Assembly (NCBI GenBank): GCA_000310025.1
Contig: FN649733.1
Location: forward strand, 764,747-828,746
Source: Ectocarpus siliculosus
Taxonomy: Eukaryota > Sar > Phaeophyceae > Ectocarpales > Ectocarpaceae
Reading direction: 5' to 3'
DNA length: 64,000 nt
The notes under the pieces were generated by a model. The model had not been told where the DNA came from. It was given only the letters and a program-made list of their open reading frames with translations, and did not search any database. A program made the translations under genes and the position numbers. Position 1 is the stretch's first letter. Every line of letters begins with the position of its first letter. Of the stretch, positions 59,575-64,000 are shown one piece after another.

Positions 59575-61912
59575 CTACTTTGGCCGTACGTCACCCCCCA
59601 ATCTCTCCACGCGAACGAGGTGCTTGCCCGGGATCATGACGACACCCAAGTGCCTCTGCTGGGCCCCCGGTTGCTGTCCCGCTGATGATGACGTGCTACT
59701 AGAATCGGCGTTGTCCGCATCGTTTCCCACCGACCCCTCATCCCCATCCTGCACGTCGTTAACGCGGCCGCCGCTGCCTGCTGTTGGTTCTGCTGGCGCT
59801 GTGCCGGTTTCCACGGCGTCGGCTAGGATGAAGTTGGTCAGCCGATCCATGCACTATACGTGTTTGGTGTTCGCGTGCCACAGAAGTGGCCGTGTTCGAT
59901 GTCGAGGACCATTGGTGTTGGTTGTGGCGTTGCCGCCATTGGAAGGTATTGCCGATAGACAAAGTTTGGCGAAGCGAGCGGGGTAACAGCGACCGGCGGT
60001 TAGATAAGGCGGGCGGCAGACCAGCGCGAACCAAGTCATTCATTTCGTTCTCGCTCTCTCTTCATCCCGTCACACACAGCAACTTCATCGATATCAGGCA
60101 ATCATGAAGCCATGTGTTGTGCCTTCCCTACCAGTGTCTCCACCGATCCTCGCGTACGGGCCTTATTGTATCACGCGGTTGTTCTCGGTTGTTGGCGAGA
60201 CGTCCGCGCAAAACGGGCTGGGGCTAACGGAGAGAGAGAGCCTTCGGATACTAATTGCTCGTCGTCTCGCGGCAAGCTAGACAGACGGACATGATAAGAA
60301 AACAAACCAGACAGACTAGCACCGCCTAAAATCTTACCTGCAGCGTACCCTGTACCACCCTCCCGTCGGAAAGCGTAGTCCTCAGCTGGCTGGGGAAGAA
60401 CAAGGCAGCGACAAAGACAAGGTCCGCGAAAGAGCACACGGAGCGAGAGGGAGAGAAATTTGAAGCCGAGGTTCAGGCCAGTAGTTGTATATGGCAGTCC
60501 ACTGAACCTGACAGCTTCAATAGCCCAACGTCATAAAAGAGCGTGTTGGGCTGTGGTACTCTCTACTGTGTACATACTGCGACAGACCGACAGCCACAGT
60601 GTAACGGCTGGACGCACCAACGCTCAAAGGCGATCGCTCTGTGTACACGGAAACAGCCCGCAACAACCAATCCCTGAGCCGGTGGTGGGCGAGAGCTCTA
60701 CCGCAGAGACCATACGCTGATTAGTGCCACAGTACACGAACGGCCGCGTTTCGTAAACCCTGCATCTGTCACTCTGTATTACCAAAAACGTTTGCCAAGC
60801 TCCCGAGGTAAAACCAAGACTTGGCACCATCGTGCCTGCAGCATCAGGGAGCGCATCCAAGTTTGCCATCCTTTAGTGCCACCCCCTGCGTGACCCGCCC
60901 CAGCCACGCTGTTTGTCTGGAGCCTCGAGTGGGACGCAAAGAGTGCGCTCACGGCCTACGGGGGGCTATGTAGGATCCATCAGTATGTGGTTTTGCAGTG
61001 TGGCGGCGGAGGCGTCCGCCCTACTCTCTGTTGCATTTCCTCTGTCGTGCACTGCTGTGGAGTGTCCCCATGCCACAAACGATTCAAGGTTGTGGTCAAA
61101 TACTTTGTTCGTGTTTTCCGATGACATATCAGGCGTGACCGGCGACGGTTTGAATGTACTGGTATGCTTGTTTTTTTGTTTGTTTTCGTCCTATTTATTA
61201 TGGCGACAGTCCCCATTTTTCGTGGTGAGACGTGTCCTACATTTTTCAGCATATGTAGAGTACTACACTTTTCAGTGTATCTTTTCGTACAACTACAACC
61301 ATCCAGGGTCACACAGGAGGGGGTAAACACCAGGGCTTTTTTCTTCTTTTTATTTTTGTTCATGCCCCACCTTCCTCCTGCGGTGCGTGCTGAATTTTAT
61401 TTTTATCGCGAGAAGGGTCCAGCCGTCCCTTGCCCTCATCAACGGTGCTTACGTCGAAGTTTGGTACTCACGAAAGCCTTTTCAGCTATATTTCGCTTTC
61501 AACCGCAAAGTTTGTCATTTTTTCACCCCATGGGGTTTCGACCTCACGACCTCTGCGACTAGCGGTTTCGAAGTACCACTAGACCACCGGGGCGACCGGC
61601 TTGTATGGACAAGATCGGAGTGTAGTCTACGCCGAATATCACCCCCCTATTTGAAAACACTGAAATATTAATAGTCAATATCTTCGGCGGTATATGCACA
61701 TAAAATTACAACCAACATCGTCAAACGCACCCACGAAAAAAGGGCTTGGTGTCACAGGCCGTCCACTAGACTACTGTACGTATCCATCTTGTGTGTTGAG
61801 TGCTGAGGGGGCTGAAGGTTTACCTGCCAAGCATTGCGTACACGGCGTCCTTAGCGTTCGACGGCGGTTGCACGGGTGCTTCACCAACGCTTTGCTCCCC
61901 GCTTTCCGCCAT
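59575..61912 (-). CDS. NAA38: NAA38/LSMD1-like LSM-domain protein
   Basis: Three exons with matching phases: 61824-61912, 60338-60389 and 59575-59853 (139 residues; 125 in human NAA38). NAA38 is an auxiliary subunit of NatC, which acetylates N-termini of nascent chains at the ribosome. Exon 1 gives AVYAMLG before the LSM fold, like LEALLNK of human NAA38. Exon 2 gives QLRTTLSDGRVVQGTLQ (Sm1: T-DGR---G). Exon 3 starts CMDRLTNFILADAVE and ends RHLGVVMIPGKHLVRVE, matching VLGLAMVPGHHIVSIE. Between Sm1 and Sm2 sits a loop of about 45 residues rich in Asp, Gly and Ser. Another LSM family member is possible, but the VMIPGKHLVRVE ending favours NAA38. Exon 1 was preferred over a candidate ATG exon at 60783-60869 because only it fits the phase and gives Gln-Leu-Arg before the Sm1 strand. 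Confidence 0.8.
61290..61597 (-). mobile_element. SINE copy 3 with tRNA-like head
   Basis: On the minus strand it opens GGTCGCCCCGGTGGTCTAGT (A-box-like) with a B-box GAGGTCGAAACCCC about 40 bp on. A body follows with CTTCTCGCGATAAAAAT, GCACCGCAGGAGG and CTCCTGTGTGACCC, recalling copies 1 and 2. It lies in intron 1 of the NAA38-like gene. The far edge near 61290 is approximate. Confidence 0.6.
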
Positions 61913-62285
61913 TGTATCGATTAACACCTCCTCCTGGCTGTGTTGTACCCTGTGCACACACACCTCCAGTAAAGTATAGCAGATGCAGTGGAGTGGATGC
62001 AGTGGGCTTATCGGCCATGTGCGGCGGTGTAGTGGCAAGTAGTGGCGGCGAGGGGGCACGCGGCTGGCGGTCCTTTACCAGCGTGGGTATGACGGGTCTT
62101 CTGCGCTGACTCTTTTCTGTTGCCTGCGCCGCAGCTGCGCGTACTGTAGGACAAGACTTGTTTTATAGCTGACGAGAGGACTGGTACACCCTTACGCAGG
62201 AGGGAAGACCGGTGGGGGGGGTTGCGAACAGGGTTTGCGTTAACGACGAGGTTTAACGTTTTTCTTAAAGGGGCTTGCGGAAAGA
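61913..62285. promoter_or_regulatory. Divergent NAA38-like/VPS11 promoter region
   Basis: 373 bp separate the start codons of two divergent genes and must contain both promoters. No box with a clear identity was seen. Confidence 0.5.
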
Positions 62286-64000
62286 ATGTCACGGCAAGTG
62301 CAATGGCGCAGGTTTGCGTTCTTCGACAAGGAGACCGTCGCCGAAGACGTTGCCACCGAGATTGGCGCTGAAGTGTCCTGTATGCACACGGCGGGAGGCA
62401 GGCTTTATCTCGGTGAGCTTGGTTGTGGTACAGCAGTATTTTTGGGGGCTGTGGCGGAGATCGCTCTACTGGATCGGTGTTCTGTAAGCAGTGCTGTAGG
62501 TGTTGAGCTGCAACCGTCAAACTGAGTCCCATCGCGCAGGCTACTGCTGTAGGGGTTGTCCGTCCCCACAGCAGGAGTGTTGGTTACCGGGATGAACTCG
62601 GTGGTGCTTTGGTCTGCACGTTCGCTATAATCTGCTTCCACGGCCATACTTGTTCAGCACAGCAAACGGGTAGCAGCAGACTACCAAAGGCATGGTATGT
62701 ACGTAGATTGCACGTAAACTTGCTGTAGACTAGTTTGTAGCAAGGGGTTTCGAGGTTTGCTGAAGGTTTACGTCTCCTTGCATTTGTTGACTCCCGTGAC
62801 CTGCCGTGTTGTTTAGTTATCCTACCTGATTTGCTTGGTGCCGTTGTCGCTGATCGCCGACACAGCTCAGAGCTTGTAGTATCGCAGCTGGCCCAAAGTT
62901 CTGATACGCTCTATTAGGCACATGAGCCGGCATCCCCTTGATCGCTCTGCGGTGCCCCTCCACTAGTCCGCCGAGGGTAACAAATGAAAAGCGAATCTCT
63001 GCTGTATCTCCCAAAACAGGCGACGCAGCCGGAAAAGTAACCATTTCCGACAGCAACCTCAGCGGCAAGATTCAGCGCCAGGCGTACTCCGGGCCGATCC
63101 TGGCGCTCGCGCTCGCCCCCGACGGCGTCCCCCCGGGGTCCGCGACAGCCCGAGCTGCGGCTCCCCTGCCCTCAAACCTTCCCTCTTCGTCCGGAACCAA
63201 CAGCAGTACCGCCGCAAGCAACAAAACCAGCAGGAAATACGGCGTGGTCGTTACACTTGGGGACGACTCCGTGAACCCTCCCCCGCAGGCGGAGGCCGGG
63301 GGGGCAGGAGGGGTTGGGGCAGGAAACGGTCGGTCCCCCTGCGTGCTAAAGTTTTGGGCGGGTGCGGACATGGGGTTGTGCATCCGCGCGGTGGACGTTG
63401 CGGCGCAAATGCCGGACGGGCAGCATCAGAGATGGGCTTCCTCCGGAGGCGGGGCGGGGGGGGCGCGGGCAAGACTCCCTCGGTTGACGGCGTTCGCGAT
63501 CACGCCCGACGCATCTCAGGCAAGCCAGCAGAGCACCCACGTTTTTGGTTTTGTGCTTGTTTCGTTCGCTCGTTGGGGGGGGGATGCTCGTTATCAACGT
63601 GGATGTTATCCTTTTCGCCCCTCACCGTTCCTTCGTTTATGTTGGGTAAGGGGTAAGCGGGGTGTCGGATAGCTGGAGGTATTGGACAAGCAGTCATGTT
63701 TTGGTAAAATTTTTGTTTTTGTGCGTTCTGGAGATTCGTTCGCCAAAATGCAAACGCCTCGTCAACCCTCGCCGAATGAGAAGCCAAGTGTCAAGCCTCA
63801 AATGCTCGAAAGTCAAGATGCATGCATACATAGCTGGGACATATGGTACGTATGTATGTGTCTCAAGCCCGAGAGCTCGAACGCCGCTTCCGCCATCGAT
63901 GCTGCCCGCTATGGGTTAAGGAAGAGGAGGCAACGTCCACCGCGCAGGATACGACGTCAGTTAATTTCAGGCCCCAAGTCTACCTCCGCTCTCGTTCTCT
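62286..64000 (+). CDS. VPS11: VPS11, HOPS/CORVET subunit (5' part)
   Basis: Two exons are in the window: 62286-62412 and 63020-63519 (about 208 codons); the gene continues to the right. VPS11 is a core subunit of the HOPS and CORVET tethers at endosomes and the lysosome or vacuole. The start MSRQVQWRRFAFFDKETVAE matches LQWRRFVFFDKELVKE of animal VPS11. Exon 2 continues the propeller: GKVTISDSN, YGVVVTLGDD, VLKFWAGAD and LPRLTAFAITPDASQ align with GQIWFLPRS, ILASVGEDE, LVKIWNLEK and VVSCLTVHE. Two low-complexity insertions (Ala/Ser/Pro-rich near residues 80-110 and Gly-rich) enlarge the loops. The frame runs on after 63519, but family alignment and a strong CAG|GCAAGC make a GC donor likely there. 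Sequence after 63519 is read as intron. Confidence 0.88.

Noticed and set aside
60783-60869. Minus-strand ATG exon candidate for the NAA38-like gene (MANLDALPDAAG...)
   Set aside because: It splices in phase 0 to 60385 but loses residues before the Sm1 strand. The exon at 61824-61912 fits the phase with acceptor 60390 and gives the expected leader helix.
63969-64000. Next VPS11 exon after CAG at 63968-63970
   Set aside because: The translation is Pro/Ser-rich and does not resemble the next VPS11 propeller strand.

Overview
This is nuclear DNA from an intron-rich eukaryote, most likely a stramenopile and probably a brown alga. The reasons are many short exons split by introns averaging roughly 500-1000 bp, genes packed on alternating strands with short divergent promoters, frequent poly-G/poly-C tracts, and tRNA-headed SINEs and LINE ends inside introns. 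The lineage call is an inference from architecture. Gene identities rest on splicing conserved protein segments by eye, with intron phases checked across each junction.

Layout: (1) 1-5778, minus strand: SART1/Snu66, a U4/U6.U5 tri-snRNP splicing factor; the last exon(s) lie off the left edge. (2) 6023-10130, plus: ribosomal protein L9 (uL6), head-to-head with SART1 across 244 bp. (3) 11499-25146, minus: ABCE1/RLI1, the Fe-S ribosome-recycling ATPase, in 13 exons. (4) 26257-35474, plus: translation factor eIF2A, 15 exons, divergent from ABCE1. (5) 37138-58743, plus: a 31-exon gene of about 1641 codons that fuses a TPR-O-GlcNAc-transferase-type GT41 enzyme to a second TPR-like region and a complete GT4-type glycosyltransferase. 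(6) 59575-61912, minus: a small LSM-domain protein resembling NAA38 (NatC auxiliary subunit). (7) 62286-64000, plus: the 5' part of VPS11 (HOPS/CORVET subunit), divergent from the NAA38-like gene.

Three neighbours, RPL9, ABCE1 and eIF2A, all act in translation, and the NAA38-like protein acts at the ribosome exit. The dual glycosyltransferase is the most unusual protein in the window.

The non-coding part carries a SINE family with a tRNA-like head (three copies, two of them touching splice sites), a set of LINE 3' ends that finish in oligo-C, several local minisatellites, four GC-AG introns, and one assembly gap. The flanks of that gap look like bad-quality re-reads of the same locus. Convergent and tandem intergenic spaces (10131-11498, 35475-37137, 58744-59574) show no recognisable gene.
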